Source: Microvirga terrestris
GTDB lineage: Bacteria; Pseudomonadota; Alphaproteobacteria; Rhizobiales; Beijerinckiaceae
Direction of reading: 5' to 3'
DNA: 64,000 nt
Assembly: GCF_015694425.1 (NCBI RefSeq)
Contig: NZ_JADQDN010000002.1
Span: forward strand, 496,001 to 560,000
In this document: positions 23,975-33,266 of the stretch, piece by piece
Numbering within the stretch: position 1 is the stretch's first letter
Layout: each line of letters starts with the position of its first letter
Position numbers and translations under genes: made by a program
Notes under the pieces: model-generated
Database searches by the model: none
Told to the model about the DNA's origin: nothing
What the model saw: only the letters and a program-made list of their open reading frames with translations

Positions 23975-25201
23975 ATGGATTATCAAAACTTCTTCACGTC
24001 AGCCCTCGATCGCCTCCAGGCGGAGCGGCGTTACCGCGTCTTTGCCGAGATCGAGCGCCTGGCCGGGCGTTACCCCCAGGCGCTTTGGCACTCCCCGGAG
24101 GGGCCGCGCCCCATCACGGTCTGGTGCTCCAACGATTATCTCGGGATGGGCCAGAACCGGGACGTGACCCGCGCCATGGTGGAGACGGCCTGGCGCCTCG
24201 GCACCGGGGCCGGCGGCACGCGCAACATCTCGGGCAACAGCCACCCCATCGTCGAGCTGGAGGCGGAGCTGGCCGACCTGCACAGCAAGGAAGCCGCCCT
24301 GGTCTTCACCTCGGGCTATGTGTCGAACCAGACGGGCATCTCCACCCTGGCCAAGCTGATCCCGAACTGCCTGATCCTGTCGGATGCGCTCAACCACAAC
24401 TCCATGATCGAGGGCGTGCGCCAGTCCGGATGCGATAAGGCGGTCTTCCGCCACAACGATCTCGAACACCTGGAGGAACTGCTCCAAGCCGCCGGCGACA
24501 GGCCCAAGCTGATCGTGTTCGAGAGCGTCTATTCCATGGACGGCGACATCTCCCCGATCCATGCCATCTGCGATCTCGCCGAGCGCTACGGCGCCATGAC
24601 CTATATCGACGAGGTTCATGCGGTGGGCATGTACGGTCCCCGCGGCGGCGGCATTGCCGAGCGCGAGGGCGCCATGCACCGGATCGACGTGATCGAGGGC
24701 ACGATGGCCAAGGCCTTCGGCGTCATGGGCGGGTATCTCACCGGCACCAAGGCGGTGATGGACGCCATTCGCAGCTTCGCCCCGGGCTTCATCTTCAGCA
24801 CGGCCCTGCCCCCGGCGGTCGCCGCCGCCGCCATGGCGTCGATCCGGCACCTCAAGGCTTCCTCCAGCGAGCGCCAGCAGCAGCAGCGCCAGGCCGCCCG
24901 CACGAAGGCGGTCTTGAGCAGCGTCGGCCTGCCGGTCATCGACACGCCCACGCATATCGTGCCGGTGATGGTGGGCGATGCAGAGGCCTGCAAGGCGGCC
25001 TCCGACCGGCTACTGGAGAAGCACGGCATCTACATCCAGCCGATCAACTACCCCACCGTGCCCCGAGGCACGGAACGGCTGCGCATCACGCCCGGTCCCT
25101 CCCACACCAACGCCCATATCGACGCCCTGGCCGCGGCCCTAGTCGAGGTCTGGACCGCGCTCGGGCTCCCCCTGGAGTCGAAAGTGCAGGCTGCGGAATA
25201 A
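23975..25201 (+). CDS. hemA: 5-aminolevulinate synthase
   Basis: 408 residues from the ATG at 23975; an ATG one codon upstream is equally possible, and the longer open frame from 23927 has no support. The enzyme condenses glycine and succinyl-CoA to 5-aminolevulinate, the first step of haem synthesis in Alphaproteobacteria. Key features are [42 protein letters not shown] and [14 protein letters not shown], in which Lys246 binds PLP. The start MDYQNFF is typical of alphaproteobacterial HemA. Confidence 0.96.
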   Translation: MDYQNFFTSALDRLQAERRYRVFAEIERLAGRYPQALWHSPEGPRPITVWCSNDYLGMGQNRDVTRAMVETAWRLGTGAGGTRNISGNSHPIVELEAELADLHSKEAALVFTSGYVSNQTGISTLAKLIPNCLILSDALNHNSMIEGVRQSGCDKAVFRHNDLEHLEELLQAAGDRPKLIVFESVYSMDGDISPIHAICDLAERYGAMTYIDEVHAVGMYGPRGGGIAEREGAMHRIDVIEGTMAKAFGVMGGYLTGTKAVMDAIRSFAPGFIFSTALPPAVAAAAMASIRHLKASSSERQQQQRQAARTKAVLSSVGLPVIDTPTHIVPVMVGDAEACKAASDRLLEKHGIYIQPINYPTVPRGTERLRITPGPSHTNAHIDALAAALVEVWTALGLPLESKVQAAE

Positions 25202-25265
25202 AGATCATTTTCAAGCTTGCATGGAGGGCAGCCCTGTGGCAGTAAGCGGCCCTCCCCGTTGGCGC

Positions 25266-25340
<75 letters not shown>

Positions 25341-25579
25341 TCACCCGCCATGTGGCTCAAGAGTTCGAAGTCACGGCGGCGAGATATGCCTTTTCCTGCA
25401 CCTGAATGCTCGTCCGGCCGAGATCGTGCCAACACGTCCTGTCCAAAGGTGCAGTTGTCTTTCTCCGCAAAGCCTTGCAATAATCCTGCATCGGGAGAGG
25501 CTTTCGCCATTGGGACGCAGCCCTCGTGAAGAACATGACCGGAGGAGAACCTCTGGCTTGGATAAGGGGGATGAGGGTT

Positions 25580-25840
25580 ATGAAAGACTCGGCCATAGCG
25601 CCTGAGATCGCGGATCTATATGCGACTCTCGAGACGATTCTCAAAATCATCGGCAGATCGTGGCTGAGCGAAGAATGGCGGCTTGAGGACATTCGACTCC
25701 TGACCCAGGAGACGCTCACGAAACGGGGCAGCTTAGACGATGCAGAGCGCGCCAAGGCGATCATCCAGACTCGGCTTCGCATGAAGGCAAATTCAGAGGC
25801 GCCGCTTTCCCCACAGCGTAACCAGGGACTTCCGACCTAA
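25580..25840 (+). CDS. small hypothetical protein
   Basis: 86 residues from the ATG at 25580, with AAGGGGG nine bases upstream; in-frame starts at 25526 (GTG) and 25571 are alternatives. The protein is helical and begins MKDSAIAPEIADLYATLE. The central part ILKIIGRSWLSEEWRLEDIRLLTQETL is amphipathic. I recognise no family. It follows tRNA-Thr in a gene-poor stretch and could be a small regulatory protein, but nothing proves it is expressed. Confidence 0.5.
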   Translation: MKDSAIAPEIADLYATLETILKIIGRSWLSEEWRLEDIRLLTQETLTKRGSLDDAERAKAIIQTRLRMKANSEAPLSPQRNQGLPT

Positions 25841-26282
25841 GAAGATTGATGGGTCAAGCCGATGAATAGACATGCCCAGCTAAGACATCATCTCCTAAGT
25901 CACTCCTTCACCTGAACCTCTGCTTTTGAGCAGCTTTCGTTGTAGCGCGTATTAGGCTGCAAAGGTCAGCCATGCGGCACATTGTCTATTGAGATGAATT
26001 TCAAGCCAATCTGCTTTTAGTCCTGCCGCTAATCTTTTAATAACTTACCCAACGTTATCGATTGTGACGAGACAAATCAAACATAACAGTCTCGCTGTGG
26101 GGCAAAATTCAATGACATACAAAAATCTACTGTAGCGCTTCGTATTGCACATCGTAGTGCAGCAATCGCGTGATCTCTCTGAAGCTTAAGTCATTCTTCA
26201 TAGGGCATCTCGGCTTGCATTTCGCATCAGCTCAAGCGCGAGACATCGCATCTCTTATTCTATTCTTAGAGTCATCTGAAAA
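25841..26282. other. 442-base AT-rich gap before the RTX protease
   Basis: No gene on either strand. The stretch is visibly AT-richer than its surroundings and presumably carries the protease promoter. TTGAGATGAATTTCAA (about 25990-26005) is a partial palindrome with the wrong spacing for an FNR site. No good Shine-Dalgarno sequence precedes 26283. Confidence 0.45.
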
Positions 26283-27962
26283 ATGCCTGCTGTCGAGGCC
26301 TATAGCTCCACTGGTAATGCTTACATCGATCCCATCCTGGGCAACCTGAAATGGGTGCCAAGCGATCTGACATACAGCTTCCCCTCCACTGCCGGTGCCT
26401 ATGGCAATGTCTATGGAGACGGCGAGGCAGCCAAGGGCTTTGGCTCCTTCAACGGCACGCAGCAGGCCATTACGCGTTCGGCCCTGAAGCTGTTCTCATC
26501 CGTCAGCAACCTGACATTCCAGGAGGTACCTGAGGCGAGCGCATCGTCAGCCGATCTGCGCTTCGCACAATCGGATGTGCCGGGAACCGCTTGGGCGTAC
26601 TTCCCGACGACTGACGCAACCGGCGGCGATGTCTGGGTCAACAATTCCAGCCGTAACTACGCAAGCCCCGCCAAGGGCAACTACGCTTATCTCACCATCA
26701 TGCATGAGATCGGGCATGCTCTTGGGCTTGAGCATGCGCATGAGCGCAACATGCCGCTCGATCGTGACAGCATCGAGTATACTGTCATGAGCTACCGCTC
26801 GTATTCCGGTGCCTCGGCCAGCACGGGCTACATGAACGAGACCTGGGGCTATGCGCAGTCGCTGATGATGTACGACATCGCCGCTCTCCAGCATATCTAC
26901 GGCGCGAATTATCAGACGAACAGCGGCAGCACGACGTATTCATGGAGCCCGACCACCGGCGAGATGTTCGTCAACGGCGTTGGCCAGGGAGCGCCCGGCG
27001 GTAACCAGATTTTTCTCACCATTTGGGATGGCGGCGGCACAGACACGTACAACTTCGCCAATTACACGACGGCTTTGACAATCGACCTGCAGCCCGGCGC
27101 GTGGACCACCACCTCGCAGGAGCAGCGCGCCAAACTCCACTGGGATGGATCCAAGCTCGCCGCCGGCAACATCGCCAATGCGCTTCTGTATCAGGGCGAC
27201 ACCCGGCCCTTGATCGAGAATGCCTATGGCGGCTCCGCCAACGACATCATCAAGGGCAACATTGCCGGCAACGCCCTGCGCGGCAATGGTGGCAACGATA
27301 GACTTTACGGCTTGAACGGCAACGACGTGCTGATTGGCGGCAGCGGGAGTGACGCGCTGAGCGGAGGAGCCGGCGCGGATACGGTCAGCTATAGCACGGC
27401 GAAAACCGGCGTAGTGGCGGACCTCGTAACGAAGTCCAACAATCGCGGCGATGCTGCCGGCGACTCGTATTCCAGCATCGAGTGGGTCACCGGCAGTTCC
27501 TACAGCGACACTCTCCGTGGCAGTGGATCGGCCAACCAGATCAAGGGCGGCGCCGGCAGCGACACACTCTATGGCCGAAGCAGCAATGACGTTCTGGATG
27601 GCGGCACAGGCAGCGACAAGCTTTATGGAGAAAGCGGAAAGGACATGCTGACCGGCGGGAGCGGCGCGGATGTATTCGTCTTCTCCTCGTCCGCTCACTC
27701 GCGGATGTCCTCGGCCGACACGATCAAGGATTTCCGCCGTAGCTCCGACCACATCGATCTGCGCGGCATCGATGCCAATACGAAAATTGCAGGCAATCAG
27801 GCGTTCAATTTCATCGGCCATAACGCCTTTCACGGTAAAGCCGGAGAACTGCGCTTTGCCGATGGCATTGCATCGGGCGATACGAATGGTGACGCGATTG
27901 CCGACTTCGGCATTCGCGTCATCGGACTTCTATCGCTCTCCAAAGGTGACTTCTACCTCTGA
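26283..27962 (+). CDS. serralysin-type RTX metalloprotease (M10)
   Basis: 559 residues without a signal peptide. The zinc site HEIGHALGLEH starts at residue 141 (ligands His141, His145, His151; catalytic Glu142) and the Met-turn is VMSYRSY with Met169, the Tyr being a further serralysin ligand. This defines the metzincin M10B family. From about residue 325 come repeated GGxGxD calcium-binding nonapeptides (GGNDRLYGLNGNDVLIGGSG, a second block near 425-460) and a C-terminal DTIKDF domain ending in hydrophobic GDFYL. Such proteins leave the cell by type I secretion and fold in external calcium. No exporter or inhibitor gene is adjacent. Confidence 0.92.
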   Translation: MPAVEAYSSTGNAYIDPILGNLKWVPSDLTYSFPSTAGAYGNVYGDGEAAKGFGSFNGTQQAITRSALKLFSSVSNLTFQEVPEASASSADLRFAQSDVPGTAWAYFPTTDATGGDVWVNNSSRNYASPAKGNYAYLTIMHEIGHALGLEHAHERNMPLDRDSIEYTVMSYRSYSGASASTGYMNETWGYAQSLMMYDIAALQHIYGANYQTNSGSTTYSWSPTTGEMFVNGVGQGAPGGNQIFLTIWDGGGTDTYNFANYTTALTIDLQPGAWTTTSQEQRAKLHWDGSKLAAGNIANALLYQGDTRPLIENAYGGSANDIIKGNIAGNALRGNGGNDRLYGLNGNDVLIGGSGSDALSGGAGADTVSYSTAKTGVVADLVTKSNNRGDAAGDSYSSIEWVTGSSYSDTLRGSGSANQIKGGAGSDTLYGRSSNDVLDGGTGSDKLYGESGKDMLTGGSGADVFVFSSSAHSRMSSADTIKDFRRSSDHIDLRGIDANTKIAGNQAFNFIGHNAFHGKAGELRFADGIASGDTNGDAIADFGIRVIGLLSLSKGDFYL

Positions 27963-28007
27963 TCTGCTCACGATACAAAGTATCATGCCGACTGTAGGAT
28001 TGTCATA

Positions 28008-28031
28008 GGCCTCAGCCAATAGGCTGAGGCC
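28008..28031 (+). terminator. hairpin after the RTX protease gene
   Basis: A perfect 10-bp stem (GGCCTCAGCC 28008-28017, GGCTGAGGCC 28022-28031), loop AATA. The T-tract is missing, so termination may be weak or factor-assisted. Confidence 0.55.
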
Positions 28032-28124
28032 AGATGCACAAAAACTCCCTGTTAACCATCTGGACAAGCCTCAAGCTTGGGCATATTCCCCAGTGAAACA
28101 TCTTGCGGCTGTTGGGGAAGCGCG

Positions 28125-28244
28125 ATGGATCGCTTAGGAAAACGCCATCCGGCCAATGACGCATTGGCCTATCTGATGAACCTGATCGGGCTCGCCTTCA
28201 GCATTAGCTGCCTTTGGGTTGTCGCTTCTGCGGCCAAGATGTGA
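28125..28244 (+). CDS. 39-residue membrane microprotein
   Basis: The frame ATG 28125 to TGA 28242 has GGGGAAG five bases upstream. A basic head (MDRLGKRHP) is followed by one hydrophobic helix, ALAYLMNLIGLAFSISCLWV, extending to VASAA. The topology would be N-in, C-out. No family recognised. It lies convergent to the FAD oxidoreductase gene, 163 bases after the protease. Confidence 0.5.
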   Translation: MDRLGKRHPANDALAYLMNLIGLAFSISCLWVVASAAKM

Positions 28245-28265
28245 GGCTGCCTGGCTTTCGTTGCT

Positions 28266-29555
28266 TCAGCGGGAGCGGAACTCCTTGGCCACGTCAGTGG
28301 CCTGATAGCTCCAGTAGGTGAGTTGAGCCGCGGCCCGCCCCAGAATTCCCCCATTCCACACAAGACCGAAAGGCGCAAAGAGGCGATAGCGGTCACTCTC
28401 GCCTGTTATGCCTTGCGCAATCACCGTGCCGCCGATGGCGGTGGTGTTTATCCCGTGGCCACCGAACGCCGTACAGTACCAGACACCCGGCCTCAGCTGT
28501 CCGATCTGAGGCATCAGATGCCGGGCGTAGGCCATGAGCCCCGACCAGGCGATCTCGACCTTCAGGGCGGCAAGTTGCGGGTAGGTCGTTACCATTTCGC
28601 GCCGCAGCAGGGTCGCGATATCGCGTGGATCCGTCGTGCGCGTGGTAATGCGCCCGCCCCAGAGGATGCGGCTACCATCATCAACGAGGCGGTAGTAATC
28701 TCCGGCCCGGCGGTCGTCGAGGATCGCAGCGCGTGTGCGGATCGCGCTCTGCACCAGTTCAGGCGCGTCCTCCGTCAGCAGGACGTAAGTGGCAATCGGC
28801 AGGAAGGCGCGTTTTAGTGCGGGCAGCACGGCGCCCGTATATCCGCCTGTCGTGAACACCACATGCTCGGCCGCAATCTCGGCATTCTTCGTTCGAACGG
28901 TCTTTTGAGCACCGTCCAAATCGGCGGAGATGACAGGGGAGTTCTCATGAATTGAAGCGCCCAGGCGACCTGCTTCGCGGGCGAGCGCACGCCCGTAGTT
29001 CAGGGGATGGAAATGAAACGCACTCTCGTCAAGAATGGCTTCATGGTATTTAGGCGAGACGAAGAGGCTTCTCACCTCATCACGGGGCAGGTAGCGCAGG
29101 TTCAACCCGAACGCGCGCCGCTGGGCCTCGCACCCAGCCTGCAGGGCACCCCGTGAGTCGTAGCGCAACGCCTTTGCAATGCCGGGAACCGGCATGACAT
29201 CCTCAGTGTCGAGATCGTCGATATTGCGCCGGATGATTTCGACGCCTTCCATCGACAGGCGAAAGAGCTCTTTCGCTTGGTCTTTTCCCACCCGCCGCTC
29301 AATCGATGACAGCCCCGTGGCATAACCCGCCGAGACGAAGCCGCCGTTGCGCCCCGAGGCACCCCACGCCACACGCTGCCCTTCGAGCAGCACGACCTTG
29401 CGCCCGCTTCGGGCGAGCTTCAACGCTGCGGTCAACCCTGCGAGCCCGCCACCAACAACGCAGACATCCGCCTGAATCCGGCCAGTCGCGGCCGGATAGG
29501 TCTCCGACGTGGCGACGGTCCGACTGTAGTAAGTGTCGATATAGGCGGACGACAT
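28266..29555 (-). CDS. FAD-dependent amine oxidoreductase (PuuB/DadA-like)
   Basis: 429 residues from the ATG at 29553-29555. The FAD-binding ADVCVVGGGLAGLTAALKLA lies at about residues 29-48, followed by WGASGRNGGFVSAGYA, the pattern of gamma-glutamylputrescine oxidase and D-amino-acid dehydrogenase type DAO proteins. GGYTGAVLP and YCTAFGGHGINTT are further FAD contacts. It oxidises a primary or secondary amine or imino acid; the substrate is unknown. It follows the methionine sulfoxide reductase gene by 11 bases and is probably co-transcribed. No puuA or puuD lies next to it, so a role in putrescine use is only one possibility. Confidence 0.82.
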   Translation of the reverse strand: MSSAYIDTYYSRTVATSETYPAATGRIQADVCVVGGGLAGLTAALKLARSGRKVVLLEGQRVAWGASGRNGGFVSAGYATGLSSIERRVGKDQAKELFRLSMEGVEIIRRNIDDLDTEDVMPVPGIAKALRYDSRGALQAGCEAQRRAFGLNLRYLPRDEVRSLFVSPKYHEAILDESAFHFHPLNYGRALAREAGRLGASIHENSPVISADLDGAQKTVRTKNAEIAAEHVVFTTGGYTGAVLPALKRAFLPIATYVLLTEDAPELVQSAIRTRAAILDDRRAGDYYRLVDDGSRILWGGRITTRTTDPRDIATLLRREMVTTYPQLAALKVEIAWSGLMAYARHLMPQIGQLRPGVWYCTAFGGHGINTTAIGGTVIAQGITGESDRYRLFAPFGLVWNGGILGRAAAQLTYWSYQATDVAKEFRSR

Positions 29556-29566
29556 GCGGGACTCGC

Positions 29567-30064
29567 TTAGAGCGTCATATCGGTGGCCGCGATGAGGATC
29601 TGCACCATCCTCTCGCAACCCTCGCGGTCCTCATCGTCGAAACGGTTCGGGTTGGGGCTGTCGAGATCGAGCACGCCGAGAACGCGTCCATCCTTGATAA
29701 GCGGTACGACCAGTTCCGACCGGGAGGCGCTGTCGCAAGCGATATGCCCCGGAAAGGCATGAACGTCCGGCACTACGATGGATTCCTTGCGCTCCACCGC
29801 CGTGCCGCAGACCCCGCGCCCGACCGCGATGCGCACGCAGGCCGTCTTGCCCTGGAAGGGACCAAGCACGAGCTCGCCCTCACGCATGAAGTAGAACCCG
29901 GCCCAGTTGAGATCCGGCAGGAACTGATAGATCAGCGCGGACATGTTGGCCGTGTTGGCGATCATGTCCTGCTCGCCTTCCAGAAGGCCGGTGAGTTGCT
30001 GGGCAAGCGAGGCATAGAAGTCCCGCTTGCTGTCGGAGATGGGGATATCTTTGACTTCGAACAT
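29567..30064 (-). CDS. msrC: free methionine-(R)-sulfoxide reductase (GAF domain)
   Basis: 165 residues from the ATG at 30062-30064; the longer frame upstream encodes basic sequence antisense to other DNA. It is a single GAF domain with DLNWAGFYF, GPFQGKTACVRI, GRGVCGTA and HIACDSASRSELVVPL. The three cysteines (76, 86, 110) have the spacing 10 and 24 that I recall for the E. coli enzyme (84, 94, 118). It reduces free methionine-R-sulfoxide through a sulfenate/disulfide cycle. It is second in a run with the ABC exporter upstream and the FAD oxidoreductase downstream. Confidence 0.9.
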   Translation of the reverse strand: MFEVKDIPISDSKRDFYASLAQQLTGLLEGEQDMIANTANMSALIYQFLPDLNWAGFYFMREGELVLGPFQGKTACVRIAVGRGVCGTAVERKESIVVPDVHAFPGHIACDSASRSELVVPLIKDGRVLGVLDLDSPNPNRFDDEDREGCERMVQILIAATDMTL

Positions 30065-30107
30065 GCGGTTTTCCTTATGAGTCTGAGGCTTTCTTGTCCA
30101 GGCCGGC

Positions 30108-31952
30108 CTATTCGGCTGCCATGTCGGGCCGGTGAGCCTTGGCAAAGTCCAGCCCCTGGTGGTCGCAGAGGCGGCGGTAGAGACCACCCTTGCGGTAAAG
30201 GCTGTGGTGATTCCCCTCCTCCACGATCCGGCCCTTGTCGAACACAAGGATGCGGTCGAGGGCGCGCACCGTCGAGAGGCGGTGCGCGATCACGATGGAA
30301 GTGCGCCCCACCATGAGCCGTTCCATGGCTTGCTGGATCAACACCTCCGATTCCGAGTCGAGGGCGGACGTGGCCTCGTCCAGGATCAGGATCGGCGCAT
30401 CGGCCAGGAAGGCACGGGCAATGGCTACACGCTGGCGCTCGCCGCCCGAGAGCTTCACCCCACGCTCCCCCACCAGCGTGGAATAGCCCTTCGGCAGGCT
30501 CATGATGAACTCATGCGCATTGGCGAGCCGTGCCGCACGCTCTATCTCCGCCATGCGAACTCCAGGCCGCGCATAGGCGATGTTCTCGGCCAACGTGCGG
30601 TGGAACAGGATCGGCTCCTGTTGCACGATAGCGATCTGCGAACGCAGTGACGCCTGCTGTGCCTCGGCGATGCTCTGGCCGTCGATGCGGATCTCACCGC
30701 CCGTCACGTCGTAGAGCCGCTGGATCAGCTTGACGAGGGTCGTCTTGCCCGATCCGGACGGCCCCACGAGACCCACCCGCTCGCCGGCACGGACGGTGAG
30801 CGACAGATTCCTGTAGAGCGGCGTGTCATGTCCGGCATAATGGAAGGTCACGCGGTCGAACGTGACCTCACCGCGGTCGATGCGGATGAGCTTTGCGCCG
30901 GGACGATCCGGCACGCCGATGCGCTCTCGGTGGATCTCGATGAGTTCCTCCATATCGTTCACGGAGCGGCGCAGGTTGTTGATGTGCATGCCGATGTCGC
31001 GCAGATAGCCATGGATCACGAAATAGGTCGTGAGCACATAGGCGAGATCGCCCGGCGTCGCACGGTTATCCCACCACAGCCAGATCGCCGTGCCGATGAT
31101 GGCCGCACGGATGCCGAGCAGCGCGATGAACTGCACCGTGCCGCTGTTGGTTCCGCGCTGCCAGAGGCGGCTCGTGCGCTTCTGCCACTTGTACAGCACC
31201 CAGGTGAGACGCGTATCCTCGCGTGTTTCCGCGCCGAAGGCCTTCACCACGGCGTTGCAGCTCAAGGCGTCGGCCAGGGTGCCGCCGACGCGCGTGTCCC
31301 AGGCATTGGCAAGCCGCGCCGCCGGAGCGACATAGCGGGTCGAGAGCAGAGCCGTCATGACGATGTAGATCAGCGCGCTCGCACCGATGACGAGCCCCAT
31401 AACAGGCCAGCGCAGCCCCAGCACGATCATCGAGCCCGCAAGCACAGTGAGCGAGGGCAGCAGGGCCAGCAGCAGCGTGTCATGCATCAGGTCGAGCGCC
31501 CACATGCCACGGGTGATCTTGCGCACCGTCGACCCGGCGAAGGAATTGGCGTGCCAGTCCGTGGAGAAGCGCTGCACGCGCGCGAAGGCATCCTGCGCCA
31601 CGCGGCCCATGACCCGCAGCGTCAGCTCCACGATGCCGTAGAACGCGAGATGGCGCATGACGATCATGAGCAGGCCGAGCCCCGTCATGAACGCGAACGC
31701 CATGAGAGCTGAATGCAAGGCAGCCTCGCGGTTGTCACCGCCCGCAGCAATGGCATCGACGAGCTGGCCAGCAAAGACCGGCATGAACACGTCGGCGAGC
31801 GTCGAGACCATCATGGTGGCGACTATCAGCACCACATAGCGTGGCTCTTCGCGCCAATGGCGGAACGTGAATTGTAAGACGTCGCGGGTCGCATCCCCGC
31901 CCTTCTTCTGCTGGTTCATAGCAACGAACAGGTGACGCTTAAGAGCGCGCAC
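30108..31952 (-). CDS. ABC exporter, fused permease and ATPase
   Basis: 614 residues if it starts at the GTG 31950-31952 (GGGAGAG just upstream); an ATG at 31919 would remove 11 residues but has no ribosome site. There are six membrane helices in residues 35-330. The nucleotide-binding domain has GPSGSGKTTLVK (Walker A), LSGGERQRVAIARAFL (signature), ILILDEATSALD (Walker B) and the switch His in IAHRLST. The fused half-transporter acts as a homodimer. Its group (MsbA/MDR-like) includes lipid and drug exporters and the substrate is not readable. It is 43 bases upstream of msrC. Confidence 0.88.
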   Translation of the reverse strand: MRALKRHLFVAMNQQKKGGDATRDVLQFTFRHWREEPRYVVLIVATMMVSTLADVFMPVFAGQLVDAIAAGGDNREAALHSALMAFAFMTGLGLLMIVMRHLAFYGIVELTLRVMGRVAQDAFARVQRFSTDWHANSFAGSTVRKITRGMWALDLMHDTLLLALLPSLTVLAGSMIVLGLRWPVMGLVIGASALIYIVMTALLSTRYVAPAARLANAWDTRVGGTLADALSCNAVVKAFGAETREDTRLTWVLYKWQKRTSRLWQRGTNSGTVQFIALLGIRAAIIGTAIWLWWDNRATPGDLAYVLTTYFVIHGYLRDIGMHINNLRRSVNDMEELIEIHRERIGVPDRPGAKLIRIDRGEVTFDRVTFHYAGHDTPLYRNLSLTVRAGERVGLVGPSGSGKTTLVKLIQRLYDVTGGEIRIDGQSIAEAQQASLRSQIAIVQQEPILFHRTLAENIAYARPGVRMAEIERAARLANAHEFIMSLPKGYSTLVGERGVKLSGGERQRVAIARAFLADAPILILDEATSALDSESEVLIQQAMERLMVGRTSIVIAHRLSTVRALDRILVFDKGRIVEEGNHHSLYRKGGLYRRLCDHQGLDFAKAHRPDMAAE

Positions 31953-32227
31953 CTCTCCCGGAATTTTGAGGAGCGACAGCAGGAACGGCGGCTTACCGCG
32001 TTCGACGTCGCTCGAAGGTCATGGATATTGAGAATTCGATAAGGTTTGCCGGGCCTTGGAGCCCCGCCTAGTCCAGCCTAGGATTTCGGGCGGGACGCGG
32101 GAGGAACGTTCAGCAAGCACACAAAAGCCATGCAGTCCTCCCTCTCTGGAATAAAAGCCTGAATGCAAAGTAGTGCAGTTCGTTCAACTTGGCAACCGCA
32201 CTTTTGTTTCACCGTTCTATAAGGGAT

Positions 32228-32770
32228 TTACACGACCCCGAGTGGCCGGTGCGGCTGAGGCGGCAACTCTACCCGAATGGCATCGCCAGGCCGGATCTCT
32301 CCCCCCTCAAGCACTATGCCCATGATGCCGGACTTGCGGATGACCTTGCCCTGCTCGCCCTTGCCCAGCACCGCTTTCATGAGTCCTTTCTGGAACCGGT
32401 CGATCTGGACGCAAGGGTTGCGCAGGCCTGTCACCTCGATGACGGCGCTCTCGCCAAGATACAGGCGCGCTCCAGCGGGCAGGCTCAAAAGATCGATGCC
32501 GCGGGTCGTGACGTTCTCGCCCATCTCGCCAGCCGCAACGGCAAAGCCTTTGCCCGCGAGTTCGTCGAAAAGCTCCGAATGAATGAGATGAACCTGCCGC
32601 AGGTTCGGCTGATTGGGATCCTTGGCCACCCGCGAACGGTGCTTGACCGTGGTGCCGAGATGAGCGTCGCCTTCGATCCCGAGTCCGGCCAGCAGGCGAA
32701 CGGAATCCTGGGTAGGCTTGCTGAAGCTGTGACTGGAGCTGCGGCTCACGGCCGTGACGATTGCGTTCAT
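32228..32770 (-). CDS. MOSC domain protein
   Basis: 180 residues. A MOSC (molybdenum cofactor sulfurase C-terminal) fold spans nearly the whole chain: GLGIEGDAHLG near residue 30, GENVTTRGIDLLSLPAGARLYLG, and the conserved Cys in VTGLRNPCVQID, where sulfur or molybdenum ligation is proposed. It resembles the YiiM group of single-domain MOSC proteins. The physiological substrate is unknown. It is last in a co-directional run with DUF488, a membrane protein and a zinc alcohol dehydrogenase (gaps of 38, 8 and 11 bases). Confidence 0.87.
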   Translation of the reverse strand: MNAIVTAVSRSSSHSFSKPTQDSVRLLAGLGIEGDAHLGTTVKHRSRVAKDPNQPNLRQVHLIHSELFDELAGKGFAVAAGEMGENVTTRGIDLLSLPAGARLYLGESAVIEVTGLRNPCVQIDRFQKGLMKAVLGKGEQGKVIRKSGIMGIVLEGGEIRPGDAIRVELPPQPHRPLGVV

Positions 32771-32808
32771 GATTGCCCCGCTCTCCTGCGCTTTCCTGCC
32801 TTGTAGCG

Positions 32809-33258
32809 TCAGACAACCATGAGATCCACCGTCTCAAAGCCGCGTTCGGCCAATCGTTGCGCCAGCACGGTACGATGGCAGTTGGCGGGATCCCGTTCGA
32901 AGCACAGGAGACAGATGGGCCGGGCGCTGGCCAGCGCTTCCAGATCGCGGAAAGCGGCCTGAGCTGGCTCGGTCGCGAGAACCTCGTCGCAATAGATCCG
33001 GCGCATTAGATCGCCGTCGCCGGCGCGGGCTGCCTGGCGACCCTCTTTAGGGGTCCCGAGCTTGATGAAGTGCTCATAGCCGATGCCCTGGTGGGACAGG
33101 GCATCGCGCAGGGCGGATTTCGAGAAGCCGCGCTTGCGGGAGAGCGCGACGGCACGCACGTCGGCAAGCGTCGCGACGCTTGCATCCTTCAAGGTGGTGA
33201 GGAAGCGGTCTACGTCCGCTCCCTCGTACCCGATGGTGAAAACCTGTGGCCTTGCCAT
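32809..33258 (-). CDS. DUF488 family protein
   Basis: 149 residues. FTIGYEGADVDRFLTTLK and LADVRAVALSRKRGFSKSAL mark DUF488. The C-terminal ICLLCFERDPANCHRTVLAQ carries the family's paired Cys and His. Function unknown; these residues suggest metal or redox chemistry. It is eight bases downstream of the membrane protein gene and in the same operon. Confidence 0.88.
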   Translation of the reverse strand: MARPQVFTIGYEGADVDRFLTTLKDASVATLADVRAVALSRKRGFSKSALRDALSHQGIGYEHFIKLGTPKEGRQAARAGDGDLMRRIYCDEVLATEPAQAAFRDLEALASARPICLLCFERDPANCHRTVLAQRLAERGFETVDLMVV

Positions 33259-33266
33259 GCCTTAGA

